From Rhodocyclaceae bacterium (GTDB lineage: Bacteria; Pseudomonadota; Gammaproteobacteria; Burkholderiales; Rhodocyclaceae): 64,000 nt of DNA. The position numbers and the translations under genes are program-made. The notes beneath the pieces were generated by a model that made no database searches, was not told the DNA's origin, and saw only the letters and a list, made by a program, of their open reading frames with translations. The stretch's first letter is position 1. Each line of letters begins with the position of its first letter. Positions 50,892 through 60,631 of the stretch are shown here, in pieces. The stretch spans positions 62,001 through 126,000 of the forward strand of contig JADJAS010000004.1 of assembly GCA_016704145.1 (NCBI GenBank), read 5' to 3'.

Positions 50892-53174
50892 ATGACGAAG
50901 AATGCGATTACGGGCCTGATTGCGGCCATGTTGGCGCCGGCGGTGTACGCACTCGATCCGGTGGTCATCAAGGACATCCGGGTCGAAGGGATTCAGCGCA
51001 CGGAAGCCGGCACGGTTTTCAACTATCTGCCGGTCAAGGTGGGCGATACCATGACCGACGAACAAGCCGCCGAGGCCGTCAAGAAGCTCTTTGCCACCGG
51101 ATTCTTCAAGGATGTGCGGCTGGAGATGGACAGCGGTGTGTTGGTCGTGGTGCTCGAGGAGCAGCCAGCCATTGCCGCCGTGGACTTCGTCGGCATCAAG
51201 GAGTTCGACAAGGAACAACTGCGCAAGGGCTTGCGCGATGTCGGACTCGCGGAGTCGCGGATCTTCGATCGCGCGCTGGTCGAACGCGCCGAGCAGGAGT
51301 TGAAGCGGCAGTACCTGAGTCGCGGGCATTACGCGGTCCAACTCACGACGACCGTCACGCCCCTGGAGCGCAACCGCGTCGGTATCAGCTTCAGCGTAGA
51401 CGAGGGCGAGATCGCCAAGATCAAGCAGATCAACGTCATCGGCGCCACTGCGTTCAAGGAAAAGGAACTACTCGACCTGTTCGTGCTGCGCACGCCGAAC
51501 TGGCTGAGCTGGTACACCAAGAATGACCAGTATTCGAAGCAGAAGCTTTCCGGCGACCTGGAAAGTCTGCGTTCGTTCTACCTGAACCGCGGCTACCTCG
51601 AATTCAACGTCGAATCGACCCAGGTTTCCATTTCCCCGGACAAGCAGGACATTTACATCACCATCAACATCTCGGAGGGAGCGCAGTACTCGGTATCGTC
51701 GGTCAAGCTGGCCGGTGAACTGCTGCTGCCCGAGGAGGAGTTGATCAAGCTGGTCAAGGTCGCGCCTGGCGAGATGTATTCGCGCGAACGGCTGACCGAG
51801 TCAACCAAGGCCATCGCCGACCGCCTGGGCAACGATGGCTACGCCTTCGCCAACGTCAATGCCGCTCCCGAGCTGGACAAGGAAAAGCGTCAAGTGGCGT
51901 TCACGATCTACGTCGACCCGGGCCGTCGCGCCTACGTGCGGCGCATCAACGTCACCGGCAATTCGCGCTCGCGTGACGAAGTTGTCCGTCGCGAAATGCG
52001 TCAGATGGAGTCCAGCTGGTATGACGGCGAGAAAATCAACCGCTCGCGCACGCGGGTGGATCGCCTCGGCTATTTCGAGGAGGTGACGCTGGAAACGCCG
52101 GCGGTGCCCGGGACGACCGATCAGGTCGATGTCAACGTGAACGTCAAGGAAAAGGCCACCGGCGCCCTGATGCTGGGCTTGGGCTTTTCCAGCTCGGAGA
52201 AGCTGGTGCTCTCCGGGTCGGTTCAACAACAGAACATGTTCGGCAGCGGCAACTTCGTCGGCATCGGCGTCAACAGCAGCAAATCGAACACGGTTTATTC
52301 ATTTTCATATACCGACCCTTACTACACGGTCGATGGCGTGTCGCGCGGTTTCGACTTCTACCACCGTAACTACGATACCTCGTCGCTGGCGACCATCGCC
52401 ACCTATGGAGCGAAGTCAACCGGTGGTGGCGTTCGCTTTGGCGTGCCGATCAGCGAGGACGACACGGTCAATTTCGGCCTCGCCTTAGACCAGACCCGGC
52501 TGAAGGTGGGCTCCAGCAGTCCGCAGCGCTTCCAGGACTATGTCGCCGAGAACGGCAACTCATACAGCAGCGTGGTCGGCTCGATCGGCTGGTCCAAGGA
52601 CACCATCGACAGCCGTCTTTATCCCACCAAGGGCTACATTCACAGGCTTGGCGCCGAGGCGGCGGTTCCCGGTGGCGATCTGCGCTTTTACAAGCTGAGC
52701 TACCAGATTCAGCGCTACCTGACCTTGTGGGGCAACTACACGCTGGCGCTGAACGGCGAGTTCGGCTATGCCGATGGCTACGGCAAGAAGTCGTTGCCGT
52801 TTTTCAAGAACTTCTATGCTGGTGGCATTGGCTCGGTACGTGGCTTCGACAACGGTTCGCTCGGCCCGCGCGACTCGACCACCGACGAATCGCTCGGCGG
52901 CAATCGCCGGGTGGTCGGCGGCGCCGAGTTGCTGTTTCCGATGCCTGGCATGGGGCAGGACAAGTCGCTGCGCGTCGGCGCGTTCGTCGACACCGGGCAG
53001 GTCTGGGGCGCCGGCGAGAAAATGAAGGCGGCTGATTTGCGCTACAGCGTCGGGCTGTCGGCGGCCTGGAACTCGCCGGTTGGGCCATTGAAGTTCAGTA
53101 TTGGCCAGCCGCTCAACAAGAAGGATAATGACAAGCTGCAAAGATTCCAGTTCCAGATGGGAACGGTGTTCTGA
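50892..53174 (+). CDS. bamA: Outer-membrane protein assembly factor BamA
   Basis: 760 residues: signal peptide (cleavage near AVYA-LDP), five POTRA domains (about 25-420; the first begins VVIKDIRVEGIQRTEAGTVF) and a C-terminal 16-strand barrel. The conserved barrel motif GGIGSVRGFDNGSLGPRD is present, and the protein ends in Phe (FQFQMGTVF). It is the essential insertase for outer-membrane beta-barrels. Upstream rseP and downstream skp follow the canonical order, and the whole envelope series lpxD-fabZ-lpxA-lpxB continues from here. Confidence 0.98.
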   Translation: MTKNAITGLIAAMLAPAVYALDPVVIKDIRVEGIQRTEAGTVFNYLPVKVGDTMTDEQAAEAVKKLFATGFFKDVRLEMDSGVLVVVLEEQPAIAAVDFVGIKEFDKEQLRKGLRDVGLAESRIFDRALVERAEQELKRQYLSRGHYAVQLTTTVTPLERNRVGISFSVDEGEIAKIKQINVIGATAFKEKELLDLFVLRTPNWLSWYTKNDQYSKQKLSGDLESLRSFYLNRGYLEFNVESTQVSISPDKQDIYITINISEGAQYSVSSVKLAGELLLPEEELIKLVKVAPGEMYSRERLTESTKAIADRLGNDGYAFANVNAAPELDKEKRQVAFTIYVDPGRRAYVRRINVTGNSRSRDEVVRREMRQMESSWYDGEKINRSRTRVDRLGYFEEVTLETPAVPGTTDQVDVNVNVKEKATGALMLGLGFSSSEKLVLSGSVQQQNMFGSGNFVGIGVNSSKSNTVYSFSYTDPYYTVDGVSRGFDFYHRNYDTSSLATIATYGAKSTGGGVRFGVPISEDDTVNFGLALDQTRLKVGSSSPQRFQDYVAENGNSYSSVVGSIGWSKDTIDSRLYPTKGYIHRLGAEAAVPGGDLRFYKLSYQIQRYLTLWGNYTLALNGEFGYADGYGKKSLPFFKNFYAGGIGSVRGFDNGSLGPRDSTTDESLGGNRRVVGGAELLFPMPGMGQDKSLRVGAFVDTGQVWGAGEKMKAADLRYSVGLSAAWNSPVGPLKFSIGQPLNKKDNDKLQRFQFQMGTVF

Positions 53175-53199
53175 CAATGTCGCGTGGGAGTCCGATGCC

Positions 53200-53742
53200 T
53201 TGAACAAGTTGCTTTCTCCGTTGCTCCCGTGCCTCTTCGCCGTGGCGCTGCTCGCGGCCGTTTCAAGTCAGCGAGCGTTTGCCGCCGAACCGGAAATCAA
53301 GATTGGCTTCGTGAATGGACAGCGCGTCATCAACGAGTCGCCCCAGGCGGCCCGGGCCAAGAAGAAACTGGAAAAGGAATTCGAGAAGCGGGACCAGGAC
53401 CTGCAGAAGCTCGGCAAGCAATTGCAGGGCATGCAGGAAGCCCTCGAGAAGAATGCAGTGACCATGTCGGAGGTCGATCGCCGCAACAAGGAGCGGGAGT
53501 TCAACGATCTGAATCGCGAGTTCCAGCGTCGCCAGCGAGAGTTTCGCGAGGATCTCAATCTTCGCCAGAACGAAGAGATGTCCGCGATTTACGAACGCGT
53601 GAACAAGGTGATCAAGCAGGTCGCGGAAAGCGAGAAATACGACCTGATCCTGCAGGAGGCCGTCGTCGTCAGCAATCGCATCGATCTGACCGACAAGGTG
53701 ATCAAGGCCCTGCAGGATGCCAAGGACGCAGCATTGAAGTGA
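53200..53742 (+). CDS. skp: Periplasmic chaperone Skp/OmpH
   Basis: 180 residues: signal peptide ending ASQRAFAAEPEIK-like (hydrophobic core LLPCLFAVALLAAV, cleavage after FAA), then IKIGFVNGQRVINESPQAAR and a long charged coiled coil (KKKLEKEFEKRDQDLQKLGK onward) closing with YDLILQEAVVVSNRIDLTDK. Skp trimers hold unfolded outer-membrane proteins for BamA. No ATG is available; TTG 53200 after GTGGGAG (53184-53190) gives a proper signal peptide MNKLLSPLLP and is the best start. Between bamA and lpxD in the standard order. Confidence 0.93.
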   Translation: MNKLLSPLLPCLFAVALLAAVSSQRAFAAEPEIKIGFVNGQRVINESPQAARAKKKLEKEFEKRDQDLQKLGKQLQGMQEALEKNAVTMSEVDRRNKEREFNDLNREFQRRQREFREDLNLRQNEEMSAIYERVNKVIKQVAESEKYDLILQEAVVVSNRIDLTDKVIKALQDAKDAALK

Positions 53743-53745
53743 GCC

Positions 53746-54774
53746 GTGTCGCTCCGCCTGGATGAGATCGTCGCGCGGTTGGGCGGACAGCTGGCCGGCA
53801 GTGGTGATGTGCGGGTATCGCGTGTCGCCACCCTTGATGGCGCCGGCCGCGGCGACCTGAGTTTCCTCGCCAATCCGAAATACCGGCCGCGCTTGGCCAC
53901 CACTCGCGCCTCGGCGGTGATCGTGCCGCCCGATGCGGTCGCCGAATGTCCCGCGGCGGCCATCGTCACGCCCCGGCCCTACCTGTATTTTGCTCGGGTG
54001 GCGCAATGGTTGCATGCCCCGCTCCAGCCGCCCTGCGGCGCGCATCCCAGCGCGGTGGTCCAGTCAATCCTGCCCGCCAGCGCCAGCATTGACGCCAATG
54101 CGCAGGTGGCCGCCGATGTCACGCTTGGCGACGATGTGGTGATCGGCGCCAATTGCGTCATCGGTCCGGGGTGCCGCATCGGCGCTGGTTCCTGGTTGCA
54201 CGCCGGGGTGACCCTCTACCGCGGCTGCATCATCGGCGCCCGCGCCATCATCCATTCCGGCGCCGTCATCGGCGCCGATGGCTTTGGCTTCGCGCGGGAC
54301 GATGATGGCGTCTGGGAGAAGATTCCACAAACCGGGCGGGTCGTCATCGGCGACGATGTCGAAGTCGGCGCCAATACCACCATCGATCGCGGCGCGATCG
54401 ACGACACGGTCATCGAGGATGGCGTCAAGCTCGACAATCAGATTCAGATCGCCCACAACGTGCGCATCGGCGCCCACACCGCCATGGCCGGCTGTGTCGG
54501 GGTGGCCGGCAGCACGCGCATCGGCCGCCGTTGCACGGTCGGCGGCGCGGCCATGATTCTTGGCCATCTGACGATCGGCGACGACGTGAACATCTCGTCC
54601 GGCACGCTGGTGATGAAATCGATCGTCCGGCCCGGCACCTATACCGGCTCGGTGCCTTTTCTCGACCATGCCGACTGGCTGAAGAATTTCTCCCGGTTGC
54701 GTCATCTGGAGGACATGGCCGATAGAATCCGACTGCTCGAAGCCCGCTTGGCTGATCTGGAGAAGAAGACATGA
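53746..54774 (+). CDS. lpxD: UDP-3-O-acylglucosamine N-acyltransferase
   Basis: 342 residues. The N-terminal uridine-binding domain (MSLRLDEIVARLGGQLAGSG; RGDLSFLANPKYRPRL) is followed by a left-handed beta helix of hexapeptide repeats (VTLGDDVVIGANCVIGPGCR onward), with NTTIDRGAIDDTVIEDGVKL and the catalytic His in IQIAHNVRIG. The C-terminal helix is present. Third acylation step of lipid A synthesis. GTG start at 53746, three bases after skp; TGA overlaps the fabZ ATG. Confidence 0.97.
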   Translation: MSLRLDEIVARLGGQLAGSGDVRVSRVATLDGAGRGDLSFLANPKYRPRLATTRASAVIVPPDAVAECPAAAIVTPRPYLYFARVAQWLHAPLQPPCGAHPSAVVQSILPASASIDANAQVAADVTLGDDVVIGANCVIGPGCRIGAGSWLHAGVTLYRGCIIGARAIIHSGAVIGADGFGFARDDDGVWEKIPQTGRVVIGDDVEVGANTTIDRGAIDDTVIEDGVKLDNQIQIAHNVRIGAHTAMAGCVGVAGSTRIGRRCTVGGAAMILGHLTIGDDVNISSGTLVMKSIVRPGTYTGSVPFLDHADWLKNFSRLRHLEDMADRIRLLEARLADLEKKT

Positions 54775-55217
54775 CGTCGATGGACATTCATCAGATACTG
54801 GACTATCTGCCGCATCGCTATCCGATCCTGCTGGTCGATCGCGTGCTCGACATGGTGCCTGGTGAGCGCATCACCGCATTGAAGAACGTCACCATCAATG
54901 AGCCGTTCTTCCCGGGCCACTACCCGCATCATCCGGTGATGCCCGGCGTGCTGATCATCGAGGCCATGGCGCAGACGGCGGCGTTGTTGTCGTTCGAGAC
55001 GATGGGGCGCAAGTCGGATGACAACTCGGTGTATTACTTCGTCGGCATCGACGGAGCGCGCTTCAAGCGTCCGGTCATGCCGGGCGATCAGTTGATCCTG
55101 GAAGTCTCGATCCTGACCAACAAGCGCGGCATCTGGAAATACGCCGCGACCGCCCGGGTCGACGGGCAGGTGGCCGCCGAGGCGGAGCTGATGTGCACGT
55201 TGCGCTCGACCGAATGA
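54771..55217 (+). CDS. fabZ: (3R)-hydroxyacyl-ACP dehydratase FabZ
   Basis: 148 residues, single hot-dog domain: MDIHQILDYLPHRYPILLVD, NEPFFPGHYPHHPVMPGVLI with catalytic His, and IEAMAQTAALLSFE with the Glu on the partner subunit. Dehydrates 3-hydroxyacyl-ACP in fatty acid elongation, competing with LpxA/LpxD for hydroxyacyl-ACP, hence its place among lpx genes. Both ends overlap neighbours by four bases. Confidence 0.98.
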   Translation: MTSMDIHQILDYLPHRYPILLVDRVLDMVPGERITALKNVTINEPFFPGHYPHHPVMPGVLIIEAMAQTAALLSFETMGRKSDDNSVYYFVGIDGARFKRPVMPGDQLILEVSILTNKRGIWKYAATARVDGQVAAEAELMCTLRSTE

Positions 55218-55987
55218 GCATCCACGCTACGGCCATCGTCCACGCCGGCGCCCGGCTCGGAGCGGGGGTCGAGGTCGGGCCATATTCGGTGATCGGCGAG
55301 CACGTCGAGATCGGCGACCGCACCTGGATCGGGCCTCATGTGGTCATCGGCGGCCATACCCGGATCGGCGAGGACAACCGGATTTTCCAGTTTTCCTCGA
55401 TCGGCGAGGTGCCGCAGGACAAGAAGTATGCCGGCGAGCCGACCCGGCTCGAGATCGGCGATCGCAACACCATCCGGGAGTTCTGCACACTGAATTGCGG
55501 CACCGCCCAGGATGTCGGCGTGACCCGGCTCGGCAATGACAACTGGATCATGGCTTACGTTCATCTCGCCCATGACTGTCAGGTTGGCAACAACACCATT
55601 TTCGCCAACAACGCTCAACTCGCCGGCCACGTGCACATTGGGGACTGGGTGATACTAGGCGGCTTCACCGGCGTGCACCAGTTCGTGCGGGTCGGCGCGC
55701 ACAGCATGACCGCCGTGGGAACCGTCCTGCTGCAGGACTTGCCACCCTACGTGATGGCCGCCGGCAACACCGCCGAGCCGCACGGCATCAATAGCGAGGG
55801 GCTCAAGCGGCGCGGTTTTTCGCCAGAGTCAGTCATGGCGATACGCCGCGCCTACAAGATGCTCTACAAGTCCGGGCTCAAGCTGGACGAGGCCCGCGCC
55901 GTCATCGCCACCGAGGCCGCCATCGTCACCGAGCTGAGGCCGTTGGTCGATTTTCTGACGCAGCCGGGACGAGGCATCATTCGCTGA
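55214..55987 (+). CDS. lpxA: UDP-N-acetylglucosamine O-acyltransferase
   Basis: 257 residues of hexapeptide-repeat left-handed helix: MSIHATAIVHAGARLGAGVE, IGPHVVIGGHTRIGEDNRIF, FSSIGEVPQDKKYAGEPTRL, and MAYVHLAHDCQVGNNTIFAN with the catalytic His. The helical C-terminal cap has GLKRRGFSPESVMAIRRAYK. First step of lipid A synthesis, transferring 3-hydroxyacyl from ACP. ATG 55214 overlaps the fabZ stop; the stop shares a base with the lpxB start. Confidence 0.98.
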   Translation: MSIHATAIVHAGARLGAGVEVGPYSVIGEHVEIGDRTWIGPHVVIGGHTRIGEDNRIFQFSSIGEVPQDKKYAGEPTRLEIGDRNTIREFCTLNCGTAQDVGVTRLGNDNWIMAYVHLAHDCQVGNNTIFANNAQLAGHVHIGDWVILGGFTGVHQFVRVGAHSMTAVGTVLLQDLPPYVMAAGNTAEPHGINSEGLKRRGFSPESVMAIRRAYKMLYKSGLKLDEARAVIATEAAIVTELRPLVDFLTQPGRGIIR

Positions 55988-57135
55988 TGTCGATGGTCAC
56001 GGTGGCCATGGTGGCCGGGGAGGCCTCCGGCGATCTCCTTGCCGCTCACCTGATCGCTGCCCTCAAGCGGCACTTGCCGGAGGCGCGATTTGTCGGCATC
56101 GGCGGTCCGCAGATGCAGCGCGAGGGCTTCGATGCCTGGTGGCCATCGGGAAAGCTCGCGGTGCATGGCTACGCGGAAGCGTTGCGCCACTACCGGGAAC
56201 TTGCCGGCATCCGCAAACGTCTGCTGGCGCGGCTGATCGATCGGCGGCCCGATGTGTTCATCGGCGTGGATGCTCCGGATTTCAACCTCTGGCTGGAGGA
56301 GCGTCTGAAGGCGCGGGGGGTGCCGACGATCCATTATGTCAGCCCCTCGGTCTGGGCTTGGCGAGCCGGTCGGCTCGGCAAGATCGCGCGCTCGGTCAGC
56401 CACATGCTGGCCTTGTTTCCGTTCGAGCCGGACATCTATCGTCGAAATGGCATCCCGGTGAGCTATGTCGGCCACCCATTTGCCGACATGATTCCGCTCG
56501 ATGTCAATCGCGCCGCCGCCAAGGAGCAGCTTGGCGTGGCCAAGGCGGGACCGGTGTTCGCCCTGCTGCCGGGTAGCCGCCAGTCCGAACTGAGGCAACT
56601 GGCGAGCCTGTGGGTCGACACCGCAAGCTGTCTGCGCGAGCGCTTTCCGGACAGTGTCTTCCTCGTGCCGCTGGTATCCCGGGAAACTCGACGAATGTTC
56701 GAGGAGGCCATCTGGCGGCAGGGCGCCCAGGAACTGCCGTTCAAGTTGCTGTTTGGCCATGCCCGCGAGGCGTTGGCGGCTTGTGACGCGGCACTGGTTG
56801 CCAGTGGCACGGCCACCCTCGAGGCGGCCTTGCTGAAAGCACCGATGGTCATCGCCTATCGTCTGGCGCCGCTATCGTGGCACTTGATGCGGCGCATGCG
56901 CCTGCAACCATGGATTGGCCTGCCGAACATACTGGCGGGTCGATTCGTCGTGCCGGAATTCATCCAGCAAGATGCCTCGGCCGAGAACCTCGCCCAGGCA
57001 TTGGGCAATCTGGTGGGCGATGCCCAGGTCAAGGCCGCCATCGAACGGGTTTTCCAGTCGCTGCACCGGCAGTTGCGGCAGGGCACCGCCGACAAGGCCG
57101 CCGCCGCGATCCTGCCGTACCTGCAAACCGCATGA
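55987..57135 (+). CDS. lpxB: Lipid-A-disaccharide synthase
   Basis: 382 residues, GT-B glycosyltransferase of family 19: VAMVAGEASGDLLAAHLIAA, FVGIGGPQMQREGFDAWWPS, VFIGVDAPDFNLWLEERLK, HYVSPSVWAWRAGRLGKIAR, VSYVGHPFADMIPLDVNRAA, FALLPGSRQSELRQLASLWV and ALVASGTATLEAALLKAPMV. Joins UDP-diacylglucosamine and lipid X at the inner membrane surface. Coupled to lpxA (one-base overlap) and rnhB (four-base overlap). Confidence 0.98.
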   Translation: MSMVTVAMVAGEASGDLLAAHLIAALKRHLPEARFVGIGGPQMQREGFDAWWPSGKLAVHGYAEALRHYRELAGIRKRLLARLIDRRPDVFIGVDAPDFNLWLEERLKARGVPTIHYVSPSVWAWRAGRLGKIARSVSHMLALFPFEPDIYRRNGIPVSYVGHPFADMIPLDVNRAAAKEQLGVAKAGPVFALLPGSRQSELRQLASLWVDTASCLRERFPDSVFLVPLVSRETRRMFEEAIWRQGAQELPFKLLFGHAREALAACDAALVASGTATLEAALLKAPMVIAYRLAPLSWHLMRRMRLQPWIGLPNILAGRFVVPEFIQQDASAENLAQALGNLVGDAQVKAAIERVFQSLHRQLRQGTADKAAAAILPYLQTA

Positions 57136-57689
57136 TCTGCGGCGTCGACGAGGCGGGACGCGGACCGCTGGCCGGACCGGTGGTCGCGGCGGCGGTCATT
57201 CTGGATCCTGGGCGCCCGGTGGCGGGCGTCACCGACTCCAAGAAACTATCGCCGCGCATGCGGCAACAGCTGGCGGCCGCGATTCGGCAGCGAGCCCTTG
57301 CCTGGGCGGTGGCCGAGGCCAGCGTCGAGGAAGTCGATCGGCTCAATATCCTGCGCGCCACCATGCTGGCGATGAAGCGGGCGATCGAGGCGCTGAGCTT
57401 GCGGCCGGTCGAGGTACTGGTGGATGGCAACCGCTGTCCCGAGATCGATCTGCCGGTTCGGGCGATTATCGGCGGCGACGCGACCGAGCCGGTGATCTCG
57501 GCGGCATCGATTCTGGCCAAGACCCACCGGGATGCCAGCATGCTCCAGTTGCACGCGACCTATCCGCAATATGGCTTCGATCGTCATATGGGCTATGGCA
57601 CCGCCGTTCATCTCGACGCCCTGCGACGGCATGGGCCGGCGCCGTGCCACCGACGCAGCTTTGGCCCGGTTCGTCAGCTGCTGGAATAG
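57132..57689 (+). CDS. rnhB: Ribonuclease HII
   Basis: 185 residues: ICGVDEAGRGPLAGPVVAAA with catalytic Asp-Glu, TDSKKLSPRMRQQLAA, VDGNRCPEIDLP with Asp, AIIGGDATEPVISAASILAK with the fourth acidic residue, and QYGFDRHMGYGTAVHLDALR. Removes ribonucleotides from DNA and RNA-DNA hybrids. The ATG overlaps the lpxB stop, the usual lpxB-rnhB arrangement, and marks the end of the envelope operon. Confidence 0.98.
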   Translation: MICGVDEAGRGPLAGPVVAAAVILDPGRPVAGVTDSKKLSPRMRQQLAAAIRQRALAWAVAEASVEEVDRLNILRATMLAMKRAIEALSLRPVEVLVDGNRCPEIDLPVRAIIGGDATEPVISAASILAKTHRDASMLQLHATYPQYGFDRHMGYGTAVHLDALRRHGPAPCHRRSFGPVRQLLE

Positions 57690-57777
57690 GGCCGGTCGTT
57701 GCGCGAGCTCAAGTCGCGGTCGGCGATGAGTTCGGCATAATGTCGCATCGCAATCCATTCTTGGCGCCGAGGCACCT

Positions 57778-58590
57778 TTGGGCAGGGTAATCACATCTCG
57801 CGACAATGCCGTCATCAAGGCCCTGCGTGCCTTGGTCGGGGACCCGCGTGAAATCAGACGGCAGGGCCGAACTGTGATCGACGGCCCGCATTTGCTGGAG
57901 AGTTATCGGCGGCGGATGGGGGCTCCGGCCATGATCGTGGTCGGCGCATCGGCAGTGGCGCGGCCAGAGGTCTCGGCGCTGCTGGCCGCTTGCCCGGAGG
58001 TTGCGCCGCTCACGGTGGCCGACGGCGTATTTCGGGAGTTGAGCGGCGTTGCCACGCCGGTCGGCATCCTCGGCGTCATCGACATTCCGCGGGAGCCGAC
58101 CGGAGCCGTCGTCGGTACTTGCGTCATGCTGGATGCGGTTCAGGATGCCGGCAATGTCGGCGCCATTCTACGTACCGCGGCGGCCGCGGGTGTCGCCGAC
58201 GTGTTGCTCGGCCCGGGCTGCGCCGGCGTCTGGACGCCAAGAGTATTGCGCGCCGCTCAAGGCGCCCATTTCAGCCTGCGCCTGCGCGAGGGCGTCGAAC
58301 TACCGACCGCCGTTGGCGCCTATCCGGGGGCATCCCTGGCGGCCATGGCCGGGGAAGGTGAATCGATCTTCGATCTGAACCTGAGCGGCGATATTGCCTG
58401 GATATTCGGCAATGAAGGCTCGGGCATCGCCCGCCCGCTCGCGGACATGGCGACCGGTCGCGTCACCATCCCCTTGGCGAGAAGCACGGAATCATTGAAC
58501 GTGGCCGCGGCGGCGGCAGTCTGTCTGTTCGAGGCCCGGCGTCAACAGCATTTGCAGAGGAGGAAGAGGGATGAAAACGATCGCCCGTGA
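57778..58590 (+). CDS. SpoU/TrmH-family RNA 2'-O-methyltransferase
   Basis: 270 residues with an N-terminal substrate-binding subdomain (SRDNAVIKALRALVGDPREI) and the SPOUT methyltransferase fold: VMLDAVQDAGNVGAILRTAA (motif 1 with Asn and Arg), WIFGNEGSGIARPLADMATG (motif 2) and VTIPLARSTESLNVAAAAAV (motif 3), together forming the knotted SAM site. Likely a 23S rRNA or tRNA ribose methylase; target not determinable. No ATG precedes it in frame; TTG 57778 is the best available start, so the N-terminus is uncertain. Its 3' end overlaps the TonB receptor gene by 20 bases. Confidence 0.88.
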   Translation: MGRVITSRDNAVIKALRALVGDPREIRRQGRTVIDGPHLLESYRRRMGAPAMIVVGASAVARPEVSALLAACPEVAPLTVADGVFRELSGVATPVGILGVIDIPREPTGAVVGTCVMLDAVQDAGNVGAILRTAAAAGVADVLLGPGCAGVWTPRVLRAAQGAHFSLRLREGVELPTAVGAYPGASLAAMAGEGESIFDLNLSGDIAWIFGNEGSGIARPLADMATGRVTIPLARSTESLNVAAAAAVCLFEARRQQHLQRRKRDENDRP

Positions 58591-60595
58591 GTTCGTCGTC
58601 GTGGCGCTTTCGCTTGTCTGCTGGACAGCCGATGCCATTGGCCGTGAAGATGAGCCGGAATATTTCAGCGACATGCCGGTGGTACTGTCCGCCTCGCGAC
58701 TGACACAAACGATCGATGCCGCGCCGGCGGCGGTGACGGTGATCGATCAGCGCACCATCAAGGCTTCCGGTGCGCGCGACCTGGCCAGCTTGTTCCGGCT
58801 GGTGCCAGGCATGACGGTGGGGCTGTACAACGGCAGAAAGGCAACCCTGGGCTTTCATGGTTTCTCCGACCCCTATTTCCGGCAGTTTCAGGTGCTGATC
58901 GACGGTGTGTCGATCTACAGTCCGATGTGGGGCGGCGGAGAGTGGGGTGAATTGCCGGTCGCGATCGAGGACATCGAGCGGCTGGAAGTCGTCAGGGGGC
59001 CGAATGCCGCCGCCTTCGGCGCCAATGCCTTCCTGGGGGTTGTCAACATCATCACCCGGGACCCGGCGACCGAAAGCCGGTTCGCAGCGGTGACCAATAT
59101 CGGCGAGTCCGGCATCCGCGATGTGCTGGTCCGGATGGCGGTGCACGAAGGAGACTTGCGGTACAGGCTGACGGCCGGGCAGCGTGTGGATACCGGACTC
59201 GATTCCTATCCGGACGACAGGCGATCCAATTTCGTTAACCTGCGTGGCCACTATCGCCTGACCGGTGAAAGCGAGTTGCGTCTGCAGGCCTACTACGCGG
59301 GAGGATTGACCCAGGACGGCAACTATTCCGACAAGTCAAACACCACCAATGGTCCGCGCGATGGTAACTATGACTTGGGCATGGTTCAGCTGCGCTGGAC
59401 CCGAGTGCGCGGGGCGGACGAAGAGTTCTGGGTGCAACTGTTCCACTCCACGCGCAGCCACCGTGAAACGCTGCCATGGCTGATGATCCTGCCGCGGCCA
59501 TTCGGCACGTGGCGGTATCCCTTGTTGTTCGACTATGCCTATCAGCGCACCGACATCGAATTACAGGACACGCTCCGCTTCGGCGACTCGGCACGCGGCG
59601 TCTGGGGAGCGCATCTGCGCGAAGACCAGGCTCGGTCAAGCGTGTTTTTTGGCACGTCATCGGCACAGCACAGCACCCTGTACCGGTTGTTCGGCACCAT
59701 GGAGTGGCGGCCGCTGCCCGGCTGGATCGTGTCGGGCGGCGCCATGTGGGAGGACAATAATCTCTCGGGCAGATCGATCTCGCCCAACCTGGCGTTGAAT
59801 CGCCAGTTTCTTCCCGGCCATACCCTGCGCTTGCGCTGGGCGGAGGGTCGACGCACGCCAATGCTCTACGAGGAGCGTGCCGACCGGCGCTATGACCAGC
59901 CGGAAGGCCTGACCGCGATCCTGCGCTCGTTGGGATCGCCGCTGGCCGACTTGCCCATGGCGCAGACCACGCGGAGCCGCGACGCGCTCAAGGACGAAGT
60001 CATCCATTCGCGCGAAATCTCCTATCTCGGGCAGTTCCCTGATCAGCGTCTCGAACTCGATCTCCATCTGATCGAACATCGTCTTGGGCGGCTCATTACG
60101 CTTTATAGCTACCCCTTCGAGACAGCGCTCGGCGCCTTCGAAAGCAAGTATCGCAGTACCCACGGTTTTCACAACGAGGGCTCGGCCCGCATCAGGGCTT
60201 TCAGCGGTGGCGCGCGGTGGCAGCCGGTTCGCGGTACCGACGTTCAGTTGGCGCTGGCGCGCACCACCATGCATGCCGGTGGCGCCGATGCGGCGCTGGT
60301 CGAGCAGAGCGGCCCCAGGCATACCGTCGGCCTGTTCGTTCGGCATGACTTGCCGGCCGACTGGCAACTCGGGGCAGGCTACTACCGAGTCGGCGCCATG
60401 CGCACCCAGTCGGGAGGCGATCTGCTGCCTGCGGTGGAGCGCGTCGATGTTCGCCTGGCCAAGACGATTCCGCTGGGATCCGGGAAGGCCGAAGTCGCGC
60501 TGGTCGTTCAAAACGCCACCGGGGGAGGGCCGCTGTTCGAGCGCAATGACGTGGACCGCCGGACCTCTTGGCTGAACCTGCGGTACGTCTATTGA
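58571..60595 (+). CDS. TonB-dependent outer-membrane receptor
   Basis: A complete 674-residue receptor: signal peptide MKTIAREFVVVALSLVCWTA, plug domain (about 40-165: AAPAAVTVIDQRTIKASGAR, DLASLFRLVPGMTVG, VLIDGVSIYSPMWGGGEWGE, IERLEVVRGPNAAAFGANAF with GVVNIITR), then a 22-strand barrel ending with Tyr (LNLRYVY). The GAR-DLASLFRLVPG plug style is that of small-ligand receptors with the short barrel seen for cobalamin or heme importers, but the ligand is unknown. A substrate-binding-like protein follows after 36 bases, suggesting a joint uptake role. Confidence 0.92.
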   Translation: MKTIAREFVVVALSLVCWTADAIGREDEPEYFSDMPVVLSASRLTQTIDAAPAAVTVIDQRTIKASGARDLASLFRLVPGMTVGLYNGRKATLGFHGFSDPYFRQFQVLIDGVSIYSPMWGGGEWGELPVAIEDIERLEVVRGPNAAAFGANAFLGVVNIITRDPATESRFAAVTNIGESGIRDVLVRMAVHEGDLRYRLTAGQRVDTGLDSYPDDRRSNFVNLRGHYRLTGESELRLQAYYAGGLTQDGNYSDKSNTTNGPRDGNYDLGMVQLRWTRVRGADEEFWVQLFHSTRSHRETLPWLMILPRPFGTWRYPLLFDYAYQRTDIELQDTLRFGDSARGVWGAHLREDQARSSVFFGTSSAQHSTLYRLFGTMEWRPLPGWIVSGGAMWEDNNLSGRSISPNLALNRQFLPGHTLRLRWAEGRRTPMLYEERADRRYDQPEGLTAILRSLGSPLADLPMAQTTRSRDALKDEVIHSREISYLGQFPDQRLELDLHLIEHRLGRLITLYSYPFETALGAFESKYRSTHGFHNEGSARIRAFSGGARWQPVRGTDVQLALARTTMHAGGADAALVEQSGPRHTVGLFVRHDLPADWQLGAGYYRVGAMRTQSGGDLLPAVERVDVRLAKTIPLGSGKAEVALVVQNATGGGPLFERNDVDRRTSWLNLRYVY

Positions 60596-60631
60596 GATGA
60601 CCCACCCGTCTTCGGCATCGGCGATGACGTG